A DNA stretch of 64,000 nucleotides from Nocardioides piscis (lineage in GTDB: Bacteria > Actinomycetota > Actinomycetes > Propionibacteriales > Nocardioidaceae). Under the pieces are notes generated by a model that worked only from the letters and a program-made list of their open reading frames with translations, ran no database searches and was not told where the DNA came from. The position numbers and the translations under genes are program-made. The stretch spans positions 3,411,001 to 3,475,000 of the forward strand of contig NZ_CP049866.1 in NCBI RefSeq assembly GCF_011300215.1. Reading direction: 5' to 3'. Positions 41,899 through 50,976 of this stretch are shown piece by piece (the first letter of the stretch is position 1; each line of letters opens with the position of its first letter).

Positions 41899-42869
41899 GC
41901 GTCCTGCCGGGCCATCTCGGCCGCTCCCACGATCCCGGCCTCGGGACCCAGCAGCGCCGGCAGCAGTGACGGTACGGCGCGGTGCGCTGCTCCGACCAGC
42001 GAGCGCTCCAGCGCCTGCCTCGCCGGCTCGAGCAGCCGGTCGCCGGCGGCTGAGACCCCACCGCCGACGACGACGACCTCGGGGTCGAGCGCGGCCACCA
42101 GGTTGGCCAGGCCTGTGCCCAGCCACTCCCCGACCGAGACGATCGCCTGCCGGGCTGCCAGGTCGCCGTCCTCGGCCGCGGCCGTCACCATCGGACCGGT
42201 CACGAGGTCCGGGTTGCCTCCGGTGACCTCGTCGAGCACCGAAGGCTGCTCCGACATCAGCCCTCGGGCGTTCCGCACCAGGGCACTGCCCGAGGAGTAC
42301 TGCTCCCAGCAGCCACGGCCACCGCACTCGCAGGGGTGACCTCCCGGCACGACCTGCATGTGCCCGAACTCCCCGGCCATGCCGTTGGCGCCCCGGACCA
42401 GACGTCCACCGAGCAGGATCGCACCACCGATGCCGGTGCCCATCGTGACCACGATCGCCGAGCCGGCGGCGCGGGCGGCGCCATACGTCCACTCGGCGAG
42501 CGCAGCACAGTTGGCGTCGTTGTCCAGGACCACCGGCACCCCCCACCTTTCGCTCAGCCGTGCCCTGACCCCGTCGCCCTGCCACGGCAGGTGGGGGGCG
42601 AACACCACCCGCTCGCGCGCGGCGTCGACGAAGCCGGCCGCGGCCAGGCCCACCCCGAGGATCTCGGCACCTGCCGCTGCGGCGTGCACGGCCTCGCTCA
42701 CCGCCTCCTCGACCTGGGCCACCTCGACCCTGCGGCCCGGCGTCGCTCGACGGGCGTTGCGCAGGACGCGGCCGTCGTCTGCGATGGCGCCGGCCAGCAC
42801 CTTGGTGCCGCCGACGTCGACGCCGATCCAGACCGGGGGAAGCTCGCTGGTGGGTGTCACGAGGAGCAT
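41886..42869 (-). CDS. glk: ROK-family glucokinase
   Basis: 327 residues. ROK marks are the phosphate-1 motif WIGVDVGGTKVLAGAI, GTGIGGAILLGGRLVRGANGMAGEFGHMQV, and the zinc-binding CECGGRGCWEQYSSG. Such enzymes are the main glucokinase in streptomycetes and take part in carbon catabolite control. ATG at 42869 is listed; GTG at 42860 (VTPTSELPP) has a better-spaced CAGGAT hexamer and may be the true start. Confidence 0.9.
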   Translation of the reverse strand: MLLVTPTSELPPVWIGVDVGGTKVLAGAIADDGRVLRNARRATPGRRVEVAQVEEAVSEAVHAAAAGAEILGVGLAAAGFVDAARERVVFAPHLPWQGDGVRARLSERWGVPVVLDNDANCAALAEWTYGAARAAGSAIVVTMGTGIGGAILLGGRLVRGANGMAGEFGHMQVVPGGHPCECGGRGCWEQYSSGSALVRNARGLMSEQPSVLDEVTGGNPDLVTGPMVTAAAEDGDLAARQAIVSVGEWLGTGLANLVAALDPEVVVVGGGVSAAGDRLLEPARQALERSLVGAAHRAVPSLLPALLGPEAGIVGAAEMARQDAQRR

Positions 42870-43046
42870 CCTGTCGCACAGCGTCCGCCCAAGCGTCCTC
42901 CTGGCGGCAGCAGGGAGCGCCGGGTAGCCCGTTGTGACTACTTTGCCCTCACATCCGAGTCATTTCGTCGTGCGAACCTGCTGGCTGGTACGGCCTCTCC
43001 GTATTCTCGGTCTGCTATCCGGGAACCATGAGCAGCGAGGCGTGAC

Positions 43047-43523
43047 ATGAGCACACAGACACGAGGCAGGCATCGCGACGATCGCGGGGCCGCAGCTGTC
43101 GAGTTCGCGCTCGTGGCGCCGATCCTGGTCGCCCTTCTCTTGGGCATGGTCGACTATGGGCTCTTTTTCGCCGACGCGATCGGGATGCGCCAGGGAATCC
43201 GAGAGAATGCGCGAAAGGCGGTGGTGTCGGACTTCGTCGTCTCACCGGCCTGCAACTCCGGTGGCGACCTCGACAAAATCCGGTGTCAGACCAAAGCCGA
43301 CATCATCGCGTTCTCGGGAACTGCACAGGTCAAGATCACGGCCCCGAGCGGTTGGGTCAAGGGTGAGCCGTTGACCGTTTGCGCGGTTATCGCAAATCCC
43401 GGTGTCACCAAGTTCGTGCCCATGCCGAGCGAGATCACGTCCAAGGTGGAGATGGCAATCGAAACCCAATCCCTACCCCCGTCCGGAACGATGACCTCCA
43501 CGGACGCTGGTGTGACGTGCTGA
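43047..43523 (+). CDS. tadE: TadE-like pseudopilin of the Tad locus
   Basis: 158 residues. The N-terminal prepilin motif is DDRG/AAAVEFALVAPILVALLLGMVDYGLFF: cleavage after Gly would put Glu at +5, as in class III prepilins. A single hydrophobic helix and an extracytoplasmic domain with three Cys follow. TadE pseudopilins assist Flp pilus assembly. Its 3' end overlaps tadG by 7 nt. It lies 5.9 kb upstream of the rest of the tad genes. Confidence 0.88.
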   Translation: MSTQTRGRHRDDRGAAAVEFALVAPILVALLLGMVDYGLFFADAIGMRQGIRENARKAVVSDFVVSPACNSGGDLDKIRCQTKADIIAFSGTAQVKITAPSGWVKGEPLTVCAVIANPGVTKFVPMPSEITSKVEMAIETQSLPPSGTMTSTDAGVTC

Positions 43524-44803
43524 GCTCGACTCAGGCACGGCGTCAACGGACCGAGGAAGGAGCGGTCGCGGTCCTCACGGTCCTCCTCTGCCTCGCCCTT
43601 TTCGGTATCGCCGCCATCGTCGTCGACCTCGGCAATGCCCAGATGCAGCGCCGAATCGCGCAAAATGCCGGTGACTCCGCAGCGCTGGCCGGAGGCAACG
43701 CAATGTTCAATTCGGCGGCACCCTACGTTCCCGACTTGGTCAACGCCGAGACTGCAGCCAAGGACTACGCGCTGAAGAACCACGGGATCACTGCGGCCGA
43801 GTGGAGCGCGTGCGTGGACCCCGGCGCGCTATCCACCCCGTCGAGCACCCCCTGCATTTCCTTCGAGGTGACCCCGACGATCGCGCGCGTGCGAGTCAAG
43901 ATCCCGACTCGCGATGCCGGCGCGACCTTCGCCAGGATCATCGGCGTCAACACCCTCGATGTCTCCGCCTTCGCCCGGTCGACGCTCAACCGTGATGGCA
44001 AGAGCCTGTGCGGACTCTGTGTCGTGGGTACGAGCATGGAGCACGACATGCAGAACGGGAAGGTAACCGTCAATGGGGCTGACATACATCTCAATGGCGA
44101 TGTTGAGGTGGGCCCAAACGGGTTGGTCGCTACCACCGGCGAGATTCGAGTTGAAGGAACTGCTGACGGAAGTAACTACACTCCCAGCCCTGACGAGGGT
44201 GCCCTTCCGATTCCAGATCCCCTCGAAGACTGGTTCGATAAGCCCGACATGACCGGGCTTCCTCTCGGGACCAACCCTTGCGCCCAGGGACCAGGCAGAT
44301 ATGGGGATTTCAACTTTCCCAACTCGACCTGCACCTTGTCGCCGGGTCTGTATGTGGTCACTGGCAAGTGGGACTTAGCTGGCCTCGCGGGCATGGTCGG
44401 CAACGGAGTGACGCTGTTTTTTACCTGTGGGACGGCACCCATTCCTTCGGCTTGCATCTCACCGGGGGAGGCGGGCGGCTGGCTCAACTTTGCTGGAAAC
44501 GGCGTGTTCAACATCGTCGCTCCCACAACAGGTGACTATGCCGGCATGGCGCTATGGTACGACCGGCTGAACAACAGTCCACTAGACCTGAACGGCAATG
44601 GCAGCGTGACCTACACCGGGACGGTCTACGCCAACTCAGCTGAACTGCGTTTCACGGGTAATGCGTGTGGCACGGGAGCCCTCGATGCTCTTGTCATCGT
44701 TCGCACAGTGCGGCTCAGTGGCGCGAACCCATGTCTTGAGCTCAACTACAACCAAGCTGCGAGCACCCAACTGCCGCCTGGCAGGCTGCACTTGGACCAG
44801 TAG
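43517..44803 (+). CDS. tadG: TadG-like protein of the Tad locus
   Basis: 428 residues. The N-terminus EEGAVAVLTVLLCLALFGIAAIVVDLGNAQMQRR is the TadG-type helix; unlike TadE, Glu+5 of the prepilin motif is missing. The TadG repeat (QNAGDSAALAGG) and a Gly/Asn-rich beta-type C-terminal region follow, with several Cys residues. GTG start within the end of tadE. From about 44040 the gene is visibly less GC-rich, with more A/T third positions than neighbours, which suggests transfer or rapid divergence. Confidence 0.85.
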   Translation: MLSSTQARRQRTEEGAVAVLTVLLCLALFGIAAIVVDLGNAQMQRRIAQNAGDSAALAGGNAMFNSAAPYVPDLVNAETAAKDYALKNHGITAAEWSACVDPGALSTPSSTPCISFEVTPTIARVRVKIPTRDAGATFARIIGVNTLDVSAFARSTLNRDGKSLCGLCVVGTSMEHDMQNGKVTVNGADIHLNGDVEVGPNGLVATTGEIRVEGTADGSNYTPSPDEGALPIPDPLEDWFDKPDMTGLPLGTNPCAQGPGRYGDFNFPNSTCTLSPGLYVVTGKWDLAGLAGMVGNGVTLFFTCGTAPIPSACISPGEAGGWLNFAGNGVFNIVAPTTGDYAGMALWYDRLNNSPLDLNGNGSVTYTGTVYANSAELRFTGNACGTGALDALVIVRTVRLSGANPCLELNYNQAASTQLPPGRLHLDQ

Positions 44804-44846
44804 ACCAGACGCCGCGCGTCCCAGTCACGAGGCGCTGCACAGACGG

Positions 44847-45236
44847 TCATTCTCCGTCGGTCTCCTCCAGATCGATGTGCTCCACTTCGCCGCGCTCTCT
44901 CCCACTTCGCGCTGGGCGTGTCTCCAGCATGCCTGCCGCGGCGTGAATCAAGGAGGTCGCCGCAACTGCGAGGTGCTCCTTGACCTCCGGGCTCAAGTGC
45001 CGGACTGTGTGCACCGCGCGGCAGAGCGGACACACGGTGCACTCGGCTGACCCGGTCGCGAGGTGCTCGTTCAGGTTGTGAGCTGCTGTCGACACGTGCT
45101 CGCCGACGCCGCTCAACCCGTCCTCGAAGCCCTCACCGTGCTGACGCGCCCAGCCGCTCAGTGCACCGAGCAGCTTGGTCGCCTCGTCGGCCAGCGTCCC
45201 GACATCAGGCTCCCGTGCCTCGTCGCCGTCGCTCAT
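44847..45236 (-). CDS. Conserved actinobacterial protein, DUF5304-like
   Basis: 129 residues: a helical N-terminal half, a central CTVCPLCRAVHTVRHL with CxxC and a following His that could bind zinc, then KEHLAVAATSLIHAAAGML and an acidic tail. It resembles a DUF5304-type protein beside ArsA in streptomycetes. Its ATG overlaps the stop of the ArsA-like gene (ATGA). Confidence 0.7.
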   Translation of the reverse strand: MSDGDEAREPDVGTLADEATKLLGALSGWARQHGEGFEDGLSGVGEHVSTAAHNLNEHLATGSAECTVCPLCRAVHTVRHLSPEVKEHLAVAATSLIHAAAGMLETRPARSGRERGEVEHIDLEETDGE

Positions 45237-46402
45237 GACACCCCCTCCTCGAACCTGACCCGGAGCTCACCGCTGGCGACCCGCGCACCGGCGATGCGGT
45301 GCCGGCTCAGTCCTGGCGGGAGCGTGAGGAGGCGACGATACGACGCCACGCTGACGACGAGCTCGTCGCCTCGTCGCGCCAGGTCGACCTCGTCGCGTGC
45401 GACATGGGGCAGCGCGAGGTGCAGCACCGCGCCCTCGGGGTTGCGGGTGATCCGGAAGGGGCCGTCACCGGTCGGGACCGCGAGCGGGTCGGCGTCGGCA
45501 TACATCTCGCCGGCCAGCTCGCGCAGCGTCTCGACCCCGACCGGCTCGGCGGCGCGATAGACCGAGCGCCACAGGGGCAGCCCGGCGAAGGACTCCTCGA
45601 CCTGCTGGAGCACGGCAGTCTGTGCCCGGACCCAGCCTGCCCGCCACTCGTCGGCCTCCTGCGTCGGGAAGATGCGGTTGACCACCACCCCGTCCACCCG
45701 GTAGCCGAAGAGGGAGAGCATCGTGTAGGAGCGGCGAGCCTCGGCCAGCACGACCGCCTCGGGGGTCAGCACGACCCGGACGCTGGCACGTGGACCGGTG
45801 AGCAGGTCGTGGACCTCGTCCATCTCCGCGTGCAGTCGCTCTATCGCACCGAAGACGGCGTCCTCGGGCATCGGCATCTTCGCGGCCCTCGACAGCACCG
45901 GGCCCAGCGCCTTCACGATGCGGCGCTCGACGGGGAAGATCCGCTCCATGTACCACCCGAGCGCCTCGGGCAGCGCCAGGAGACGCAACGTCTCGGCGGT
46001 GGGTGCGCAGTCGACGACGATCACGTCCCACTCGTCGCTGATGGCATGAGCGCGCAGCTCAAGGAGGGCCAGCACCTCCTCGGCGCCGGGGATGACTGCG
46101 AGCTCCTCGGCGGCGACCGGGTCGACACCCGCGACGTCGAGGACCTGGAGGAGATAGGAGGAGATCTCCGCCCAGGACTGCTCGAACCGGAGCTGGGCGT
46201 CGACCTGTTGCACGAACAGTCGAGGAGCCACCTCGGTGGGCTCAGGACCGGCCGACGCCCCGAACGCATCCGCGAGCGAGTGAGCCGCGTCGGTGGACAG
46301 GACCAGCGTCCGCTGACCGGCAGCTGCTGACAGGGCGGCCGTGCCCGCCGCGACAGTGGACTTGCCGACCCCGCCCTTGCCGGTGAAGAGAAGGATCCGC
46401 AC
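45233..46402 (-). CDS. ArsA/Get3-family ATPase
   Basis: 389 residues, a single ATPase unit. The deviant Walker A is FTGKGGVGKSTVAAGTAA, switch I is LSTDAAHSLADAFG, and VIVVDCAPTAETLRLLALPEAL is the switch II region. The C-terminal domain ends in an ArsA_HSP20-like fold (AGARVASGELRVRFEEGVS). Cytosolic; the mycobacterial counterpart is in the same neighbourhood (Rv2184c). No arsenic genes are nearby, so a targeting or trafficking role is more likely. The GTG at 46402 begins the frame; upstream open sequence is a shadow of SRPBCC. Confidence 0.87.
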   Translation of the reverse strand: MRILLFTGKGGVGKSTVAAGTAALSAAAGQRTLVLSTDAAHSLADAFGASAGPEPTEVAPRLFVQQVDAQLRFEQSWAEISSYLLQVLDVAGVDPVAAEELAVIPGAEEVLALLELRAHAISDEWDVIVVDCAPTAETLRLLALPEALGWYMERIFPVERRIVKALGPVLSRAAKMPMPEDAVFGAIERLHAEMDEVHDLLTGPRASVRVVLTPEAVVLAEARRSYTMLSLFGYRVDGVVVNRIFPTQEADEWRAGWVRAQTAVLQQVEESFAGLPLWRSVYRAAEPVGVETLRELAGEMYADADPLAVPTGDGPFRITRNPEGAVLHLALPHVARDEVDLARRGDELVVSVASYRRLLTLPPGLSRHRIAGARVASGELRVRFEEGVS

Positions 46403-46419
46403 GTGTCGAGAGTCGGCGC

Positions 46420-46857
46420 TCAGCGCGACTCGACGTGCTTCTTCAGGCCCTTGAGCGCGGTGTCGATGAGGATCTTCTCGCCCTTGCGCTTGAGCATGCC
46501 GATGAGCGGGATCGACACGTCCAGCGCCAGTCGGTAGGTCACCTCGGTGGCGCCGTTGCCAAGGTCGCGCAGCGTGTAGGAGCCGTCGAGAGCCTTGAGC
46601 ATCTTGCCCTGCACCAGGGTCCACGAGACCTTGCGGTCGGCGTCCCAGTCGTAGGAGAGGGTGTATTCGTCCTTGATGGGCGAGACGTCGAGCTCGAAGT
46701 AGACCTGCTCGGCGCGACCGTCCGCCCCGGGCTCGGTCACGTCGGCCGTCTTCACGCCCTTCGCCCACGTCGGATATGCCTCGAAGTCGGCGATCACCGC
46801 CATCACGTCCGCAGGCGGGGCATCGATCACGATCGAGGACGTGGTCTGTTCGGCCAT
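46420..46857 (-). CDS. SRPBCC (polyketide cyclase/START-like) protein
   Basis: 145 residues of the START/Bet v1 fold with TSSIVIDAPPADVMAVIADFEAYPTWAKGVKTADV, YTLSYDWDADRKVSWTLVQGKMLKALDGSYTLRDLGNGATEVTYRL. A hydrophobic ligand cavity is expected; the ligand may be a lipid given adjacent FadD. It precedes the ArsA-like gene by 17 bp on the same strand. ATG with TAGGGT 6 nt upstream. Confidence 0.87.
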   Translation of the reverse strand: MAEQTTSSIVIDAPPADVMAVIADFEAYPTWAKGVKTADVTEPGADGRAEQVYFELDVSPIKDEYTLSYDWDADRKVSWTLVQGKMLKALDGSYTLRDLGNGATEVTYRLALDVSIPLIGMLKRKGEKILIDTALKGLKKHVESR

Positions 46858-46863
46858 GACCCG

Positions 46864-46869
46864 ACCCTA
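46864..46869 (-). promoter_or_regulatory. -10 element of SRPBCC-ArsA-DUF5304 operon
   Basis: TAGGGT on the minus strand, 6 nt before ATG 46857. Confidence 0.6.
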
Positions 46870-46945
46870 CCGGACACCCACGGGTTGGGAGTCGCACGCC
46901 ATGGCAGCGATAGCCTGCCCGCACAACGTCGAACAAGGAGGCTCC

Positions 46946-48742
46946 GTGCGCGAGTTCGCCACTCCCCTGCCGGTCGAGATCGCGGCGACAGGCAACCTGA
47001 CCGACGATGTGGTGGACCACGCGCACCAGGCGCCTGACGCAGTGCTCTTCAGCCGCCGTACGGCGCACGGGTGGAGCGACGTGACCGCCGCGGAGTTCGT
47101 GGCGGAGGCCAGTGCGGTCGCCAAGGGTCTGATGGCTGCTGGCGTCGAAGCCGGCGACCGGGTCCTCCTGATCGCCAAGACCCGCTATGAGTGGACGCTG
47201 TTCGACTACGCCATCTGGTTCGCGGGCGCAGTGACCGTGCCCGTCTATGAGACCTCCTCCGCAGAACAGATCGGCTGGATCCTCCAGGACTCACGCGCCA
47301 AGGCGGTCGTGGCCGAGGGCAGCGAGCTCCTCGCCCGTCTGCGCCAGGCCCGCGACAGCGGCAGCGGCAGCGATCTCAACCACGTCTGGTCGATCGATGA
47401 CAACGCCGTCGGAATCCTCAGCCGGCTCGGCGACGACATCGCCGACGAGGTGTTGGAGGAGCGCCGCAGGTCCTTCGGGCCCTCAGCGCTTGCGACGATC
47501 ATCTACACCAGCGGCACCACCGGGCGACCCAAGGGCTGTCAACTCACCCACGGCAACTTCATGTTCGAGCTCGGCGTCGCCACGCACGAGCTCGACGTCC
47601 TGTTCAAGACTGACGGGGCGTCGACACTGCTGTTCCTGCCACTGGCCCACGTCTTCGCCCGGATCATCCAGGTCGGCGCCATCAAGCAGCGGGTGCGCCT
47701 GGGCCACAGCCATGACATCAAGACGCTCCTGTCCGACCTCGAGGACTTCCGTCCGACCTTCATCCTCGCCGTCCCCAGGGTCTTCGAAAAGGTGTTCAAC
47801 ACCGCCTCGCAGCGGGCGACCGCGGACGGGCGGGGCCACATCTTCGACCGCGCCGCCCAGGTCGCCATTGCCCACTCGAGGGCACAGGACAAGGGCAGGA
47901 TCCCCCTCCGGGTGCGCGCCCAGCACTCAGTGTTCGACAAGCTCGTCTACGCCAAGCTGCGGACCGCCCTCGGAGGGGCTTGCACCTACGCCGTGTCCGG
48001 TGGTGCTCCCCTGGGTGAGCGGCTCGGCCACTTCTACCGAGGCATCGGAGTCACCGTGCTCGAGGGATACGGCCTCACCGAGACCACTGGCGCCCTGACG
48101 GTCAACCTCCCCGACACACAGAAGATCGGCACCGTCGGCCGTCCCCTCCCCGGCACCACCGTGCGCGTCGCTGACGACGGCGAGCTGCTGTTCCGGGGCG
48201 GACAGGTCTTCGGCGGATACTGGGACAACGAGCCGGCCACGGCGGAGGCCTTCGTCGACGGCGGCTGGTTGCGCACGGGCGATGTCGGTGAGGTCGACGA
48301 CGAGGGCTTCGTCAAGGTCACTGGTCGCAAGAAGGAGATCCTCGTGACCGCGGGCGGCAAGAACGTCGCCCCGGCCGTGCTGGAGGACCGGCTGCGCGCG
48401 CACCCGCTCATCGACCAGTGCATGGTCGTCGGTGACGGCCAGCCCTTCATCGCCGCGCTCATCACCCTCGATCGCGAGTCGTTCCCTGCCTGGGCTGACT
48501 CGCACTCAAAGCCCCACTCGATCGGGAAGAACCTCGAGGACCCAGACCTCGTGGCCGAGATCCAGGCTGCGGTGGACGAGGCCAACAACGCGGTCTCGAA
48601 GGCAGAGGCCATCCGCAAGTTCACGATCCTTCCCGATGAGTGGACCGAGGAGAGCGGACAGCTGACACCCAGCCTCAAGCTCAAGCGCAACGTCGTGATG
48701 CGCGAGTTCCGACAAGACGTCGAGGACCTCTACCTCAGCTGA
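46946..48742 (+). CDS. fadD: Long-chain fatty acyl-CoA ligase (FadD15-like)
   Basis: 598 residues of the ANL superfamily. It has the P-loop IIYTSGTTGRPKGCQLTHGN, the adenylate motif EGYGLTETTGALTVN and the C-terminal DGGWLRTGDVGEVDDEGFVKVTGRKKEILVTAGGKNVAP. It activates long-chain fatty acids to acyl-CoA. GTG at 46946 is preceded by AAGGAGG. The order SRPBCC/ArsA then FadD matches Rv2184c-Rv2187. Confidence 0.92.
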   Translation: MREFATPLPVEIAATGNLTDDVVDHAHQAPDAVLFSRRTAHGWSDVTAAEFVAEASAVAKGLMAAGVEAGDRVLLIAKTRYEWTLFDYAIWFAGAVTVPVYETSSAEQIGWILQDSRAKAVVAEGSELLARLRQARDSGSGSDLNHVWSIDDNAVGILSRLGDDIADEVLEERRRSFGPSALATIIYTSGTTGRPKGCQLTHGNFMFELGVATHELDVLFKTDGASTLLFLPLAHVFARIIQVGAIKQRVRLGHSHDIKTLLSDLEDFRPTFILAVPRVFEKVFNTASQRATADGRGHIFDRAAQVAIAHSRAQDKGRIPLRVRAQHSVFDKLVYAKLRTALGGACTYAVSGGAPLGERLGHFYRGIGVTVLEGYGLTETTGALTVNLPDTQKIGTVGRPLPGTTVRVADDGELLFRGGQVFGGYWDNEPATAEAFVDGGWLRTGDVGEVDDEGFVKVTGRKKEILVTAGGKNVAPAVLEDRLRAHPLIDQCMVVGDGQPFIAALITLDRESFPAWADSHSKPHSIGKNLEDPDLVAEIQAAVDEANNAVSKAEAIRKFTILPDEWTEESGQLTPSLKLKRNVVMREFRQDVEDLYLS

Positions 48743-48845
48743 CCCTGACTGAACGGACGAGGGTGGCCATAGTCATTTCGGGTGGTGTCGACACTCCTCT
48801 GGGCGGTTTGTTCGGTTTAGCCTCCGGCCCTGCCGCGCAGCCCCT

Positions 48846-48870
48846 AGATTCCTTGGTTGGGGCGGAATCT
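48846..48870. repeat. Short inverted repeat in the tad upstream region
   Basis: AGATTCC (48846-48852) and GGAATCT (48864-48870) flank 11 nt, about 100 bp before cpaB. It may be an operator or part of a leader; no clear -10/-35 pair is seen in the 230-bp gap. Confidence 0.4.
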
Positions 48871-48972
48871 GGGTCCACCCCAGGCACCTGCGGTCAGATC
48901 ATGGCCCACCGGTCGCCCTGAGCACCCCCAGATGAAACCCCCTTGGATTCTCTGACTGCGAAGGAACGCCCC

Positions 48973-49746
48973 ATGGCTCGCCGCACTGTTCTCCTCATCG
49001 TCGCCGCGTTGATCGCGCTGCTTGGCACGGCCATGATCGTGCTCTACGTCAAGGGCATCGATGCGCGGGCCACCGAGGGTCAGGAGATGGTTGAGGTTCT
49101 CACCGCCTCGGGCACCATCGAGATCGGCGAGGGTGTTGCCGAGGCCCAAGAGGCAGGCAAGTTCGAGACGACATCCGTCCGGCGCGACGACGTGGTCGAA
49201 GGCTCATTGACCTCCACCAGTTCGATCGCCGACGCCGTTGCGATGGGGACGATCTATCCAGGCGAGCAGATCCTCGCCGCCAAGTTCGGCAGCCTCAGCG
49301 ATGTCGACAGCTTGGTCATCCCCGACGACAAACTGGCCGTGTCGGTGGAACTCACCGACCCTGCTCGAGTCGCAGGGTTCGTGAACCCCGGCTCCCAGGT
49401 GGCCATCTTTGTCTCCGCTGAAGCCGTACTTGCTCTGCCCGGCGGCCCCGCTGCGGCCACTCCCTACACGCGACTTCTGCTGCCGAAGGTCCAGGTGATC
49501 GGGGTGGGGACGACAAGTGTGTCAGCGAAGACCACCACCACCGAGGAGGGGGCAGCCGTGACCGAACAGGTGCCCCGGACGATCCTGACGGTAGCGGTCA
49601 ACCAGAAGGAGGCGGAAAAAGTCATCTACGCCTCCCGCAACGGTGATGTCTCCTTCGCACTGTTGAACAAGAACACGAAGGTGTCCGACCAGCCCGGCGT
49701 CACGGCCAAGGACCTGATGCCCGAGATCGCTGCGACTGCGCCGTGA
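48973..49746 (+). CDS. cpaB: CpaB/RcpC-like Flp pilus assembly protein
   Basis: 257 residues. An N-terminal membrane helix (TVLLIVAALIALLGTAMIVLYV) is followed by an SAF domain region and a RcpC/CpaB-type beta domain (LAVSVELTDPARVAGFVNPGSQVAIFV; VPRTILTVAVNQKEAEKVIYASRNGDVSFALLN). In diderms CpaB works with the secretin; this bacterium is a monoderm, so it probably acts in the wall space. It is the first gene of a tightly overlapping tad operon. ATG at 48973 is preceded by GAAGGA. Confidence 0.87.
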   Translation: MARRTVLLIVAALIALLGTAMIVLYVKGIDARATEGQEMVEVLTASGTIEIGEGVAEAQEAGKFETTSVRRDDVVEGSLTSTSSIADAVAMGTIYPGEQILAAKFGSLSDVDSLVIPDDKLAVSVELTDPARVAGFVNPGSQVAIFVSAEAVLALPGGPAAATPYTRLLLPKVQVIGVGTTSVSAKTTTTEEGAAVTEQVPRTILTVAVNQKEAEKVIYASRNGDVSFALLNKNTKVSDQPGVTAKDLMPEIAATAP

Positions 49747-50975
49747 CCGCGATCCTCGAGCCCGACCTCGGGCAGCTCGCGATCGTGCAGACCATGCTGC
49801 ACGGGTCCATCGCCGTGAACACGGTGGAGGCTCTCCATGAGCACATCGCGGCCAACCCGCACGAGTTTGCCGTCGTCATCGGTCCCTCCGTGCCCATGGA
49901 CGTCTCCACCGACTTCGCCAAGTGGGCACGCATCAACAGGCCCGACCTCGGGGTGATCCTGCTCCGCCCGTTCATCGACCACGACGTTCTTGCGACTGCC
50001 CTTCGCAGCGGCATGCGCGAGGTCGTGGAGGCGAGCGACCTGGCCGGCATCACGACCGCGGTGCACCGGGCGCGCTCCGTGGCGAGCGAGATCGCCCGGG
50101 CCATGGAGAGCGAGTCCAAGGCGGCCGTGACCGAGGCAGTGGCCGAAGTGGCCGCCAAGGCTGCTGCGGCCCAGGCAGCAGCGGACGCGCCCAAGGGCAA
50201 GGTCTTGACCGTGTTCTCGACGAAGGGCGGGGTGGGCAAGAGCCTGCTCGCCGTCAACACCGCCATGGCCCTGTGTGATGCCGGTCAGCGGGTGTGCCTG
50301 ATCGACCTCGACGTCAACAGCGGCGACGTGGCGATCATGCTCCAGCTGACGCCACATCGCACGATCAACGACCTGGTCGCCTTCAACGGCATCATCGACG
50401 AGACGGCGATCAGCTCCATCCTGACCAAGCACTCGGACCGGCTCTCGGTGGTTGCCGCGCCCGTGCGCCTCGACTCCCCCGACCATGCCACGGCCGACGA
50501 CATCGGACGGATGATCGACACCCTCAAGGCGATGTTCGACTTCGTGGTGGTCGACACCTCAGGGGTGTTCGACGACAACGCCTTGACGGCACTGGACCGC
50601 ACCGACGTCATCATCCTCGTGGCAACCCTGGACATCCCGGCCCTGAAGGGGCTCAAGCTCGCCACCACGACCCTCGACCTGCTCAACTTCCCGCGCGACA
50701 TCTGGAAGTTTGTCCTGAACCGGGCCGACGGCAAGGTGGGCCTGACCATCGACGAGTTCGAGTCGACGCTGGGTCTCAAGTCCGATATCTCGCTCGTCTC
50801 CAGCCGAGAGGTCCTCTCGGCCGTCAACCGTGGTGAAGCCCTCGTCCGGGCGTTCCCCGCACACCCCAACAGCAAAGCCATCTCTACCTTCGCCGCGTCG
50901 TTCATCCCGAGTGACGCATCGACCTCGGCGGGCCACAAGTCCGCCGGATCGCGTCTTCGCCTCAGGAGGGGCTGA
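49743..50975 (+). CDS. cpaE: CpaE/TadZ-type ParA-family ATPase
   Basis: 410 residues. A receiver-like N-terminal domain (about 1-120, lacking clear phospho-acceptor surroundings), an Ala-rich helix and a MinD/ParA ATPase with deviant Walker A (FSTKGGVGKSLLAVN) and Walker B (DFVVVDTSGVFDD). TadZ proteins place the Tad machinery at its cell site. GTG overlaps the cpaB stop (GTGA). Confidence 0.9.
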   Translation: MTAILEPDLGQLAIVQTMLHGSIAVNTVEALHEHIAANPHEFAVVIGPSVPMDVSTDFAKWARINRPDLGVILLRPFIDHDVLATALRSGMREVVEASDLAGITTAVHRARSVASEIARAMESESKAAVTEAVAEVAAKAAAAQAAADAPKGKVLTVFSTKGGVGKSLLAVNTAMALCDAGQRVCLIDLDVNSGDVAIMLQLTPHRTINDLVAFNGIIDETAISSILTKHSDRLSVVAAPVRLDSPDHATADDIGRMIDTLKAMFDFVVVDTSGVFDDNALTALDRTDVIILVATLDIPALKGLKLATTTLDLLNFPRDIWKFVLNRADGKVGLTIDEFESTLGLKSDISLVSSREVLSAVNRGEALVRAFPAHPNSKAISTFAASFIPSDASTSAGHKSAGSRLRLRRG

Positions 50976-50976
50976 C

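Noticed and set aside
45233..46402. Arsenite-efflux ATPase role for the ArsA-like protein
   Set aside because: It has only one ATPase unit, ends in an HSP20-like domain and sits in a block conserved in mycobacteria without arsenic genes.
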